Assembly (NCBI RefSeq): GCF_000331105.1
Contig: NC_020054.1
Coordinates: 372,001-436,000 of the forward strand
From: Fibrella aestuarina BUZ 2
GTDB taxonomy: Bacteria; Bacteroidota; Bacteroidia; Cytophagales; Spirosomataceae
Length of the DNA: 64,000 bases
Direction of reading: 5' to 3'
The notes beneath the pieces were generated by a model. The model had not been told where the DNA came from. It worked only from the letters and a program-made list of their open reading frames with translations, and ran no database searches. The position numbers and the translations under genes were made by a program. The first letter of the stretch is position 1. Every line of letters begins with the position of its first letter. This document shows, piece by piece, positions 26,527 to 35,015 of the stretch.

Positions 26527-27759
26527 TTACACAAACGCGCCCATCACTTCTGACACGGGTTTAGCCTCGGGGAAGAAGGAAAGGAGGCGGTTCAGAATAC
26601 CTTCGACGACGGCGTCGGGGCAGGAAGCGCCGCAGGTGAGCAACACCGTGATAGGGCGCGTGGCGGGCAGGTAGTTTTCGGTCACGATTTCCTGCTTCGT
26701 GGCTAGATCGAAATGGCGAATCAGCGTATCAGACAGCATCTTATCGGCCGATTCAATAAAGTAGGTCGGGAGTTTTTCGGCACAAAGCTCTACGATGTGC
26801 GACGTATTCGACGAATTGTAGCCGCCCGCCACAATGGCCAGGTCGGCTGGGTACGTTAACAAGGCATACGTCGCGTCCTGGTTGTCGTTGGTGGCGTAGC
26901 AGAGCGTATCGCGCGTGTTGGCGAAGTGCTCTTCCACACTAGCCGATCCTTCTTCCAGCCCATACTGGCGGATCATCACCAGCTTCAGAAAATCAGCAAT
27001 ACCCTGGGTGTCAGACGCCAGCATGGTCGTCTGGTTCACGACGCCGATCCGGCGCAGGTCGCGGGCGGGGTCGAAGCCGGCAGAGTACTGCCCGGCAAAT
27101 TCGTCGTAAAACTGCTCCGGGCTGCGTTCGCCGGTGATGTACAAGGCCAACCGTTGGGCCTGTGCCATGTTTTTGACCACCACCGTTGGGGCCGATTCTT
27201 TGCTGTGCGAAAACGTGGCCCGGGTTTCTTCGTGCGTGGGCTTGCCGTGCACCACAATCGTGTACTCTTTTTTCCCGATCTGGCTCGCCTTGTTCCATAC
27301 CTTTTCCACAAATGGGCAGGTCGTATTGTAAGTTTCTACGTCGAGGCCAATCTGCGCGAGTTCACGCTGGGTTTCGAGGGTGGTACCAAACGCCGGGATA
27401 ATCACCACGTCGGCGGGAGTCAGTTCAGTAAACGGAATCAGCTGCCGACCCGACGTATCGAGCAGGAACTGTACGCCCCGGCTCAGCAAATCGGCGTTGA
27501 CGTCAGGATTGTGGATCATCTCGCTCAGGAGAAAAATTCGTTTTCCCGGATTTTCGGCAATTGCTTTGTAGGCAATCTCGATCGCATTCTCGACGCCGTA
27601 GCAGAAGCCAAAATGCCGCGCAATCTGAAACCGCACCGGCCCGAAGTCGAGCGTCGTCGGCGTGAAATCGCGTTTAAGCTTGTCGCGTTTGCGGCGATAC
27701 TCTTTCAGCGGCGTAATGATGGTGCTACGGTAATACTCGGGAATGTCGAACGTTTTCAT
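26527..27759 (-). CDS. ispH: 4-hydroxy-3-methylbut-2-enyl diphosphate reductase, long form
   Basis: This 410-residue iron-sulfur enzyme makes IPP and DMAPP, the last step of the MEP isoprenoid pathway. The three cluster cysteines are in FGFCYGVENA, TTCPFVEKVW and GASCPDAVVEG. The length matches the long form known from cyanobacteria and Bacteroidota, not the roughly 310-residue Escherichia coli form. It supplies precursors for the carotenoids suggested by the gene at 12.5 kb. The start is the ATG at 27759; MSP codons just upstream would place the start inside the -7 box TACCTTTG, which ends 6 bases before this ATG. Confidence 0.95.
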   Translation of the reverse strand: MKTFDIPEYYRSTIITPLKEYRRKRDKLKRDFTPTTLDFGPVRFQIARHFGFCYGVENAIEIAYKAIAENPGKRIFLLSEMIHNPDVNADLLSRGVQFLLDTSGRQLIPFTELTPADVVIIPAFGTTLETQRELAQIGLDVETYNTTCPFVEKVWNKASQIGKKEYTIVVHGKPTHEETRATFSHSKESAPTVVVKNMAQAQRLALYITGERSPEQFYDEFAGQYSAGFDPARDLRRIGVVNQTTMLASDTQGIADFLKLVMIRQYGLEEGSASVEEHFANTRDTLCYATNDNQDATYALLTYPADLAIVAGGYNSSNTSHIVELCAEKLPTYFIESADKMLSDTLIRHFDLATKQEIVTENYLPATRPITVLLTCGASCPDAVVEGILNRLLSFFPEAKPVSEVMGAFV

Positions 27760-27765
27760 AGGTGA

Positions 27766-27798
27766 CAAAGGTACAGCCCTACCAGCCTATTGGGTCAA
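27766..27798 (-). promoter_or_regulatory. Promoter of ispH (TTG-N22-TACCTTTG), near-leaderless
   Basis: On the minus strand TACCTTTG at 27773-27766 is preceded by TTG 22 bases upstream. The expected start site is within a base or two of the ATG at 27759, so translation is likely leaderless. Confidence 0.55.
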
Positions 27799-27910
27799 CA
27801 TCCGGCGCAGGCGCTTCGTTCGGCATCCGATTTGCCGCCAAACGTCAAACTTCTTTCGTATCTTGGTAACTCGCCAACAGCGCCCATAACAACCTGACTG
27901 TATTCTCTGA

Positions 27911-29398
27911 ATGAGACGATCGTTTACGCTTGCTTTTGTCGTGGCTGCCACCTTCGGGTCGGTCGCTTTTTTACCCGTCAACCCGCTTCGGCCGTCGCTG
28001 GAGAAGGTGTTCGAACGCATCAACCAAGAGGTGATGCAACATGGGCAGGCCTACGAAACCCTGGCCGATGCTTCTACCCGGATCGGCCATCGCCTGACGG
28101 GCAGCCCCAACGGTGCCAAAGCCGAAGAGTACGCGTTTAATCTGCTCCGGTCCTACGGGTTCAAAGACGTGCGCTACGATTCGTTCGAGGTTGAATCGTG
28201 GATGCGCGACACCTGTACACTATCTATTGTGCCCAACAAGTCAGACAATTACCGCGACGTGCGGGTGGTTTCGCTGGCGCACTCGCCCGTGGATGCGCAC
28301 GTTCGGGGCGAAATCATCGACGTGGGCAACGGGCTGGAAGGGGATTTTGCCGCCCTGAAAGATCAGATCAAAGGAAAAATCGCGCTGGTTAATATCGGCC
28401 TGTCGAACCCGACGAAAGGCGCGCGCAACCTGCACCGCTCCGAAAAAACGGCCCTCGCCATTCAGCACGGCGCCAAAGGCGTGATTATGGTCAATCTGGT
28501 GCCGGGTAATGTGCTGCTCACCGGTACGGCTTCGGTGACGGGTAAGCTGATTCCGGTACCGGCGGTCTGTATTTCCTACGAAAGCGGACAGGCACTGCGA
28601 AAATGGATGACCGAAGAGCAAAACGACCACCTCAACGCTCAGATCGACATGACCAATGCAAGCCGGAAAATCAAGGCCCGCAACGTGGTGGCGACGCTAC
28701 CCGGTTCGAAATACCCGAACGAGAAAATCGTGATCGGCGGCCACCTCGACTCCTGGGATCTGGCAACGGGCGCGATCGACAACGGCATCGGCTCGTTTTC
28801 GGTGATGGACATTGCCCGGACGTTCAAAGCGCTGAAACTGAAGCCCGCCCGCACCATCGAATTTGTCTTGTTTATGGGCGAAGAACAGGGACTCCTGGGC
28901 TCACGGGCAATGGTCGAAGCCTACAAAAAGGCGAACAAACTCGATCAGGTACGTTACGTGCTGAACCTCGACATGACGAATAACCCGGTGGGTTTCAATG
29001 CCTTTGGCCGGGAAGAGATCATTCCGCTACTAAAAACGGTGGGCGAAGCGATCCAAAAAACCGATACCGGCTTTGCCAACACACTGACCAATCAGGCAGG
29101 CCTTCATTCTGACCATCAGCCGTTTATGATCGAGGGTGTACCCATAATCGGTATGAACGGCAACCTGGCCCGCGAAGTGCTCGACTGCTACCACGCCAAC
29201 TGTGATCGCATCAACCTGGTCGACAAGGCGCAGCTAACCAACACCGTGCGGTACAGCGCCATGTTGCTCTACGCCCTCGCCGACGCCAGCGACATTCCGA
29301 CCCGCCGTTTTGATGACACCCGCACTCGCGATTACCTCATCGCGCAGGGCCTCCGCACCCCCCTCCAGATTGCCAACGAGTGGCGCTGGAAGGAGTAA
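27911..29398 (+). CDS. Secreted M28 family zinc peptidase with PA domain
   Basis: This 495-residue exopeptidase-type protein has an N-terminal signal (MRRSFTLAFVVAATFGSVAF). A protease-associated domain is inserted at about 130-240 (GKIALVNIG, GAKGVIMVNLVPG). The M28 catalytic domain shows the metal ligands GGHLDSWD (His), AIDNGIGS (Asp), FMGEEQGLLGS (catalytic Glu and ligand Glu), LNLDMTNN (Asp) and a late His in CYHANCDRIN. Related enzymes are aminopeptidases or glutamate carboxypeptidases acting outside the cytoplasm. It is divergent from ispH and ends in a perfect 43-bp inverted repeat. Confidence 0.9.
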   Translation: MRRSFTLAFVVAATFGSVAFLPVNPLRPSLEKVFERINQEVMQHGQAYETLADASTRIGHRLTGSPNGAKAEEYAFNLLRSYGFKDVRYDSFEVESWMRDTCTLSIVPNKSDNYRDVRVVSLAHSPVDAHVRGEIIDVGNGLEGDFAALKDQIKGKIALVNIGLSNPTKGARNLHRSEKTALAIQHGAKGVIMVNLVPGNVLLTGTASVTGKLIPVPAVCISYESGQALRKWMTEEQNDHLNAQIDMTNASRKIKARNVVATLPGSKYPNEKIVIGGHLDSWDLATGAIDNGIGSFSVMDIARTFKALKLKPARTIEFVLFMGEEQGLLGSRAMVEAYKKANKLDQVRYVLNLDMTNNPVGFNAFGREEIIPLLKTVGEAIQKTDTGFANTLTNQAGLHSDHQPFMIEGVPIIGMNGNLAREVLDCYHANCDRINLVDKAQLTNTVRYSAMLLYALADASDIPTRRFDDTRTRDYLIAQGLRTPLQIANEWRWKE

Positions 29399-29400
29399 GA

Positions 29401-29497
29401 TGAATGAATAATGTATCGTGTAGAATGAATAATGGGCTGGCGCGCCTTACTCTTGCGCCAGCCCATTATTCATTCTACACGATACATTATTCATTCA
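29401..29497. repeat. Perfect 43-bp inverted repeat between convergent genes
   Basis: Bases 29401-29443 and 29455-29497 are exact reverse complements over 43 positions with an 11-base loop. The arm reads in 7-base units (AATGAAT, AATGTAT, CGTGTAG, AATGAAT, AATGGGC) ending in CTGGCGC. The right arm includes the stop codon of the SnoaL-like gene. It probably terminates both convergent genes. Confidence 0.92.
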
Positions 29498-29932
29498 ATT
29501 CCCACTCGGCATCCCCGATAGCTGGAAGCTGGCGATTTTCCAGTTATTGCCGACTTTCACACAAGTGGCGATAAAGACCACATTGGCGTTGAAACTGGTG
29601 CCCTGTAGCGCCCCCTTAAATTTTGAGTCGCCCGTCACGATCGCTATATTACCGTTGTAAGTCCGGCTGCGTACGTTGTTGGCAGGCATGGTTTCGGTCA
29701 CCAGATAGGCCCCGCTCAACGCCTGGCTTAAGAGATCCCGGTCGGCGGTTTGCCCATCGAAACTGGTAATCGTAAAGTCGTCGGTGGTGAGGGCGGTCAT
29801 GGCTGTTGCGTCTTCGGCTTCGATTGCCTTACAGAAAGCCGTCGCCAAACCCGCAGGCTCGGTAGCCGCCGTCTGAGCAAAAGCGCCGACGGTTGTCAGC
29901 AACGTACCCACCAGAAATAGTATTTTTTTCAT
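29495..29932 (-). CDS. Secreted SnoaL/DUF4440-like protein
   Basis: This 145-residue protein has a signal peptide (MKKILFLVGTLLTTVGAFA) and an NTF2-like fold (LATAFCKAIEAEDATAMTALTTDDFTI, RSRTYNGNIAIVTGDSKFKG, NWKIASFQLSGMP). The pattern matches nuclear-transport-factor-2/SnoaL-type or DUF4440 proteins, many of which have no known activity. No catalytic residues can be assigned. It stands alone, with its stop codon inside the palindrome shared with the convergent peptidase gene. Confidence 0.72.
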   Translation of the reverse strand: MKKILFLVGTLLTTVGAFAQTAATEPAGLATAFCKAIEAEDATAMTALTTDDFTITSFDGQTADRDLLSQALSGAYLVTETMPANNVRSRTYNGNIAIVTGDSKFKGALQGTSFNANVVFIATCVKVGNNWKIASFQLSGMPSGN

Positions 29933-30045
29933 AAAAAACGAGACACATTTGATTTCTGGTAAAAGTCGGCAGTTGACTGCTTATTTCCAACGGGTATTGG
30001 ATAAGCGACGCAAGGCTTAATCGACACGTTATATAGCCTTCTGCT

Positions 30046-31077
30046 TTAGACCAATCCTTCCCGCAATAAATCGTGCAGGTGCACAAACCCGACTAATTGA
30101 TTGGGCGGTGCCGAGACTAACACCTGCGTGATATTGCGCGATTGCATGACCTCCAACGCCGCCACGGCATAGTCGTCGGGCGAAACACAGACAGGGTTCA
30201 CCGTCATGATGTCGCGCGCGCAGAGGTGGTGATAATTGTCGTACTGACTCACCATGCGCCGTACGTCGCCGTCCGTGATAATGCCCAGCAACGTACCTGA
30301 CGGGATGGGCCTTCCCGAATCTGTTTGGCCCGATACGTCCAGCACAGCCGCCGCGCCCAGCCGCCCGGCTGACATCGTCATCATGGTATCGTGGATGCTG
30401 GTATGGGGCAGCACGTAGGGACATTGATTATTCGGAAACAGATCGCTCACTTTTAGGTACAATTTCTTCCCTAAAGCGCCACCAGGGTGGTACCGGGCAA
30501 AATCCTGCCGGGTAAAGCCGCGGGCCGTGAGCAGGGCAATCGCCAGCGCGTCGCCCAGCGCCAGTGCCACCGTCGTGCTCGTGGTTGGGGCCAAGTTGAG
30601 CGGATCGGCCTCGCGGTCGGCGGGGGCCAGCAAAACAAAATCGGCCTGCTTGGCCAGATACGAGTCGGCCTCGCCCACCAGCGCGACGAGTTTGGCACCC
30701 GTGCGGTGAATGAGCGGCACCAGCACCTTTATTTCGGCGGTGTTACCACTCTTCGAAATGGCCATAACCATATCGGTTGCCTGCACCATGCCCAGATCGC
30801 CATGAATGGCGTCGGCAGCGTGCATAAACAAGGCAGGCGTGCCGGTCGAATTAAGCGTGGCCACGATCTTTTGCCCGATCAGCGCACTCTTTCCGACGCC
30901 CGTAATCACCACCCGCCCGGTCAGCTGACGAATCGCCTCGACGCACTGCTCAAATGACTCGCCGATGTGGGCGGTGGCGGCGCGAATGGCCTCAGCCTCG
31001 GCCAGCATAACATCGCGGGCAATGGATTGCCAATTTTTTGTTAGTTTCAATCTCAAGAACTGCTTTGATACGGGCAA
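30046..31077 (-). CDS. KpsF/GutQ family arabinose-5-phosphate isomerase
   Basis: This protein of up to 343 residues interconverts ribulose-5-phosphate and arabinose-5-phosphate, the first step toward KDO of lipopolysaccharide. It has an N-terminal SIS domain (VVITGVGKSALIGQKIVATLNSTGTPALF, AISKSGNTAEIKVLVP, ALGDALAIALL) and two CBS domains (about 215-270 and 285-343). The start is uncertain: the frame opens with a TTG at 31077 (MPVSKQFLRLK) and the first ATG is at 31008, already inside the conserved SIARDVMLAEAEAI segment, so a start upstream of that ATG is preferred. It is divergent from recQ. Confidence 0.9.
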   Translation of the reverse strand: MPVSKQFLRLKLTKNWQSIARDVMLAEAEAIRAATAHIGESFEQCVEAIRQLTGRVVITGVGKSALIGQKIVATLNSTGTPALFMHAADAIHGDLGMVQATDMVMAISKSGNTAEIKVLVPLIHRTGAKLVALVGEADSYLAKQADFVLLAPADREADPLNLAPTTSTTVALALGDALAIALLTARGFTRQDFARYHPGGALGKKLYLKVSDLFPNNQCPYVLPHTSIHDTMMTMSAGRLGAAAVLDVSGQTDSGRPIPSGTLLGIITDGDVRRMVSQYDNYHHLCARDIMTVNPVCVSPDDYAVAALEVMQSRNITQVLVSAPPNQLVGFVHLHDLLREGLV

Positions 31078-31286
31078 TGGGTTGTAAATTCGCTTTACCC
31101 GTAGAAGTAAACACCGATACGTCTTACTTTATCAGCGTATTGTTAAAGTTAACTAAGTGGTGACTCTACAGGGTTTGTCTGTTTGTTGCTTTGCCAACAA
31201 GCCGCTTCATCGACAACAAACCCAGTAGGGATTCGCAAAGATAGAAACGCACACAAGCTCCAACCACCTTCCTTAAGTAGCGTACC

Positions 31287-33515
31287 ATGATGCAAATTGA
31301 CCAGTCTATCCAGACAACATTGAAGGAGCGGCTGAAAGAAATTTTTGGATTCAGCCAATTTCGGGGCGACCAGGAAACGATTATTCATAATATCCTGGCA
31401 GGCAAAAACACCTTTGTCATCATGCCCACCGGGGCAGGCAAATCGCTTTGCTATCAGCTGCCCGCTATCGCTTCGGAAGGTACTGCCATCGTGATCTCGC
31501 CGCTGATTGCCCTGATGAAGAATCAGGTCGATCAACTTAATGCCTTTGGTATAAACGCGCAATTTCTGAACTCGACGCTCTCGAAAACCGAGATGACCAA
31601 GGTAAAGAAAGATACGCTCAACGGCACCCTCAAGCTCCTTTACATCGCGCCTGAGTCGCTCACGAAAGAGGAGAATCTCGATTTTCTGAAGAAGGCCGTC
31701 ATCTCCTTTGTCGCCATCGACGAGGCACACTGTATCTCGGAATGGGGGCACGATTTCCGGCCGGAATACCGCAAAATCAGGGGTATTGTCGACAACATCG
31801 GGCATCACTCGGGCCGCATGGGCCTGCCCGTCATTGCCCTCACGGCCACCGCTACGCCCAAAGTGCAGCAGGATATTCAGAAGAACCTGAATATGGAAGA
31901 TGCCGACGTGTTCAAGACGTCGTTCAACCGCAAAAACCTGTATTACGAGATCAAACCGAAGGTCGATGCCAAGAAGGCCCTGATCAAATACGTCAAGCAC
32001 AACAAGGGTAAATCGGGCATTGTGTATTGCCTGAGCCGCAAAACCGCCGAAGACATTGCCGAATTGCTGCGGGTCAACGACGTGCGGGCCCTCCCCTACC
32101 ACGCCGGCCTCGACCCACAGACCCGCATCGCCAACCAGGATGCGTTTCTGAACGAGGAAGTTGACGTGGTATGCGCGACCATCGCCTTTGGCATGGGTAT
32201 CGACAAGCCCGACGTTCGGTTCGTAATTCACTACGACGCGCCCAAGTCGCTCGAAGGGTATTATCAGGAAACGGGCCGCGCTGGCCGCGATGGGCTGGAA
32301 GGCAACTGCATCATGTTCTACAGCTACGACGACATCGTGAAGCTGGAGAAATTCAACAAAGACAAGCCCGTTACCGAGCGCGACAACGCCAAGCACCTGT
32401 TGCAGGAGATGGTGTCGTATGCCAACCTCGGGGTGTGCCGCCGTCGGCAGTTGCTGGGTTACTTTGGCGAATACATGGAAAAGGATTGTGGCTTCTGCGA
32501 CAACTGCCTTAAACCCACGCCCAAGTTTAAAGCGCAGGCCGAGATTATTCTGGCGTTACAAACGGTTTTGCAAACCGATCAGCGCTTCGACGTAAGCCAC
32601 CTCGCCGACGTGTTGACCGCCACTGACAATCAGTACATTACCAGCTACGAGCACGACAAACTGGAGCTCTATGGCAAGGGTAAGTCGTTCAGCGAAGATT
32701 GCAACGTCTGGTGTTCGCTCATCAAGCAGATCACCATTCTGGGTTTCCTCGAAAAAGACGTCGACAACTACGGCGTGCTGCGCGTTACGCAGAAGGGGAT
32801 GAACTACATCGAGGACCCCTATCCGGTGATGCTCTCGACCGACCACGACTACGAGCAGGCCGAAGCCGACGCCAAAGAGGAAGACAACAACGAGGCAACG
32901 GCCGGCAGCGGCGGCAACGCCTACGACGAAGAACTGCTGGGGCTGCTGAAGGCGCTGCGGAAGAAAGTTGCCAAGGAGAAAAACCTGCCTCCCTACGTGA
33001 TCTTCCAGGACCCTTCTATGGAGGAGATGGCGACAACGTACCCAACCACGCGCGAAGAGATGGCGCAGATCAACGGCGTGGGTATGGGCAAGGTGCAGAA
33101 ATTCGGCAAGCCGTTTATCGACCTGATTACCAAATACGTTGAAGAAAACGACATCGAAACGGCCAAAGACGTCGTTGTGAAGTCGACCGTCAACAAGTCG
33201 AAGATCAAAATTTACATTATTCAGCAGATTGACCGGAAGATCGACCTCGACGAAATCGCCGAAGCCAAAGACCTGACGCTCGTTGATCTGGTCGAAGAAA
33301 TCGAACACATCTGCTACTCGGGTACGCGGCTGAACCTCGATTACTACATCGATCAGATTATCGACGAAGATCGGCAAGACGAGATTTTCGAGTATTTCAT
33401 GCGGGCCGAAACCGATAACATTGCCGTTGCCATGCAGCAATTCCAGGGCGACGATTTTACCGAACAGGAACTCCGCCTCATGCGGATCAAATTCTTGTCA
33501 GAAGTAGCCAATTAA
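31287..33515 (+). CDS. recQ: ATP-dependent DNA helicase RecQ
   Basis: This 742-residue superfamily 2 helicase unwinds recombination and fork intermediates. The Q-motif region (FGFSQFRGDQETII), Walker A (MPTGAGKSLCYQLP), DEAH box (AIDEAHCISEWGHDFRP), TATA motif (LTATATPKVQQDI) and motif VI (YYQETGRAGRDG) are intact. The zinc-binding RQC cysteines (GVCRRRQLLGYFGE, CGFCDNC), winged helix and HRDC domain (about 560-635) follow, with a C-terminal extension past the HRDC. The start is ATG 31287, with a second ATG right after it. A strong antisense open frame across this gene is judged a shadow. Confidence 0.97.
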   Translation: MMQIDQSIQTTLKERLKEIFGFSQFRGDQETIIHNILAGKNTFVIMPTGAGKSLCYQLPAIASEGTAIVISPLIALMKNQVDQLNAFGINAQFLNSTLSKTEMTKVKKDTLNGTLKLLYIAPESLTKEENLDFLKKAVISFVAIDEAHCISEWGHDFRPEYRKIRGIVDNIGHHSGRMGLPVIALTATATPKVQQDIQKNLNMEDADVFKTSFNRKNLYYEIKPKVDAKKALIKYVKHNKGKSGIVYCLSRKTAEDIAELLRVNDVRALPYHAGLDPQTRIANQDAFLNEEVDVVCATIAFGMGIDKPDVRFVIHYDAPKSLEGYYQETGRAGRDGLEGNCIMFYSYDDIVKLEKFNKDKPVTERDNAKHLLQEMVSYANLGVCRRRQLLGYFGEYMEKDCGFCDNCLKPTPKFKAQAEIILALQTVLQTDQRFDVSHLADVLTATDNQYITSYEHDKLELYGKGKSFSEDCNVWCSLIKQITILGFLEKDVDNYGVLRVTQKGMNYIEDPYPVMLSTDHDYEQAEADAKEEDNNEATAGSGGNAYDEELLGLLKALRKKVAKEKNLPPYVIFQDPSMEEMATTYPTTREEMAQINGVGMGKVQKFGKPFIDLITKYVEENDIETAKDVVVKSTVNKSKIKIYIIQQIDRKIDLDEIAEAKDLTLVDLVEEIEHICYSGTRLNLDYYIDQIIDEDRQDEIFEYFMRAETDNIAVAMQQFQGDDFTEQELRLMRIKFLSEVAN

Positions 33516-33519
33516 AGTC

Positions 33520-33618
33520 GTTTGATGTTTGCTGTTTGTCGTTTGACGTTGTTCCACACCCATACATGACTTGGTTCTGAGCAGCGTAACGCCAGACATC
33601 AGACGTTAAACATCAAAC
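33520..33618. repeat. GTTTGnn heptamer arrays in inverted orientation between recQ and purD
   Basis: From 33520 the plus strand reads GTTTGAT-GTTTGCT-GTTTGTC-GTTTGAC-GTTGTTC in strict 7-base steps. From 33618 backward the minus strand reads GTTTGAT-GTTTAAC-GTCTGAT-GTCTGGC-GTTACGC. The two arrays face each other and can pair at their outer ends (GTTTGATGTTT/AAACATCAAAC). They start within 5 bases of the recQ stop. Confidence 0.88.
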
Positions 33619-33625
33619 CCTAAAA

Positions 33626-34909
33626 ATGAATATACTTATACTTGGCTCGGGGGGGCGCGAACATGCCTTTGCATGGAAACTGACCCAGAGTCCGTTGTGT
33701 GATCATCTGTTTGTAGCGCCGGGCAATGCTGGCACCGCGCAGATGGCAACCAACTTACCCATTGCTGTTACCGATTTTGCCGCTATTGCCAAGGCCATAC
33801 GTACCCACCAGATCGATCTGCTGCTGATCGGCCCGGAAGAGCCGCTGGTGAAAGGCGTAGTCGATTACTTGCGTCAGCAACCCGATCTGACCACGTTGCG
33901 CATCGTGGGGCCAGATGCGCTGGGGGCGCAGTTGGAGGGCAGCAAAGATTTTTCGAAGACCTTCATGGCGAAGCACGGCATCCCGACAGCCAGCTCGCGC
34001 ACGTTTACCGACGAAACCCTGGCCGAAGGCCTGGCCTACCTGGAAACACATACACTGCCGGTGGTGTTAAAAGCGGACGGGCTGGCGGCCGGCAAGGGGG
34101 TCATTATTGCCGATACCGTGGTGCAGGCGCAGGATACGTTGCGCGAAATGCTCGGCGGGCGATTTGGCGAAGCAGGCCACCGGGTCGTGATTGAGCAGTT
34201 TCTGCGGGGCATTGAACTGTCGGTCTTCGTTCTGAGCGATGGCACGAACTATAAGATTCTGCCCGAAGCCAAAGATTACAAACGCATTGGCGAAGGGGAC
34301 ACCGGCCCCAACACGGGCGGCATGGGTGCTGTTTCGCCGGTGGTGTTTGCCAACGACACGTTTCTTCGGAAAGTCGAAGAGCGCGTTGTGAAGCCCACGA
34401 TGGCGGGCCTTCAACAGGAAGGCATCGTCTACAAAGGCTTCATTTTTATTGGGTTGATGAACGTGAAAAGTGAGCCGTACGTCATTGAGTATAACGCCCG
34501 GATGGGCGATCCCGAAACGGAAGTGGTGTTGCCGCGCATTCAGACCGACCTGGTCGAACTGCTGGTAGCCACGGCCGATGGCGAACTCGACAAGGTGACG
34601 ATGCAGGTGTTGCCCCAAACCGCCGTTACGACGGTGCTGGTTGCGGGAGGCTATCCCGATGCGTATGAGAAAGGCAAAGCCATTGCCGACCTCGACCGCC
34701 TCGATGACGTAACCGCTTTTCATGCGGGCACAACCAACCTCGACGGGCAGGTTGTGACCAACGGAGGACGCGTGCTGGCGATTACAGCCATTGCCAACTC
34801 GCTCGAAAACGCCGTACGGAAGTCGCAGGAAGCGGCCCGGACGGTAACTTACGACGGAAAGTATTTCCGAAAAGATATAGGACTGGATCTGATCCGGTAC
34901 CAAGACTGA
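33626..34909 (+). CDS. purD: Phosphoribosylamine-glycine ligase
   Basis: This 427-residue ATP-grasp enzyme joins phosphoribosylamine and glycine in de novo purine synthesis. The N-terminal MNILILGSGGREHAFAWKL, ADGLAAGKGV (ATP-grasp), GPNTGGMGAVSP and YNARMGDPETEVVLPR blocks are diagnostic, and the length is typical. The gene is a single unit rather than part of a pur cluster. Heptad-repeat elements flank it at both ends. Confidence 0.97.
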   Translation: MNILILGSGGREHAFAWKLTQSPLCDHLFVAPGNAGTAQMATNLPIAVTDFAAIAKAIRTHQIDLLLIGPEEPLVKGVVDYLRQQPDLTTLRIVGPDALGAQLEGSKDFSKTFMAKHGIPTASSRTFTDETLAEGLAYLETHTLPVVLKADGLAAGKGVIIADTVVQAQDTLREMLGGRFGEAGHRVVIEQFLRGIELSVFVLSDGTNYKILPEAKDYKRIGEGDTGPNTGGMGAVSPVVFANDTFLRKVEERVVKPTMAGLQQEGIVYKGFIFIGLMNVKSEPYVIEYNARMGDPETEVVLPRIQTDLVELLVATADGELDKVTMQVLPQTAVTTVLVAGGYPDAYEKGKAIADLDRLDDVTAFHAGTTNLDGQVVTNGGRVLAITAIANSLENAVRKSQEAARTVTYDGKYFRKDIGLDLIRYQD

Positions 34910-34910
34910 A

Positions 34911-35010
34911 ACTGTACAATGCAGAACGAACAGTGTACGATGACTAGTACAACGAGTCAGGTACGTGTTCAGTGAAGCCATTGTACAGTGTTCATTATAC
35001 AGTGTACATT
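34911..35010. repeat. Heptad-periodic self-complementary element between purD and ricT
   Basis: The left part reads ACTGTAC-AATGCAG-AACGAAC-AGTGTAC-GATGACT in 7-base steps, starting directly after the purD stop. The complement of the right part reads AATGTAC-ACTGTAT-AATGAAC-ACTGTAC-AATGGCT. ACTGTACAATG at 34911 pairs perfectly with 34979-34989. The ricT start codon follows within 6 bases. Confidence 0.82.
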
Positions 35011-35015
35011 CAAAG

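Noticed and set aside
31149..32396. 415-codon open frame on the minus strand across recQ
   Set aside because: It is antisense to the conserved helicase motifs of RecQ. Its translation is low-complexity with no recognisable domain, and GC-rich codon use in recQ explains the open frame.
32556..33440. 294-codon minus-strand frame over the recQ 3' half
   Set aside because: Rich in Val, Phe and Asp as expected from the reverse of acidic Glu/Lys codons; no family resemblance.
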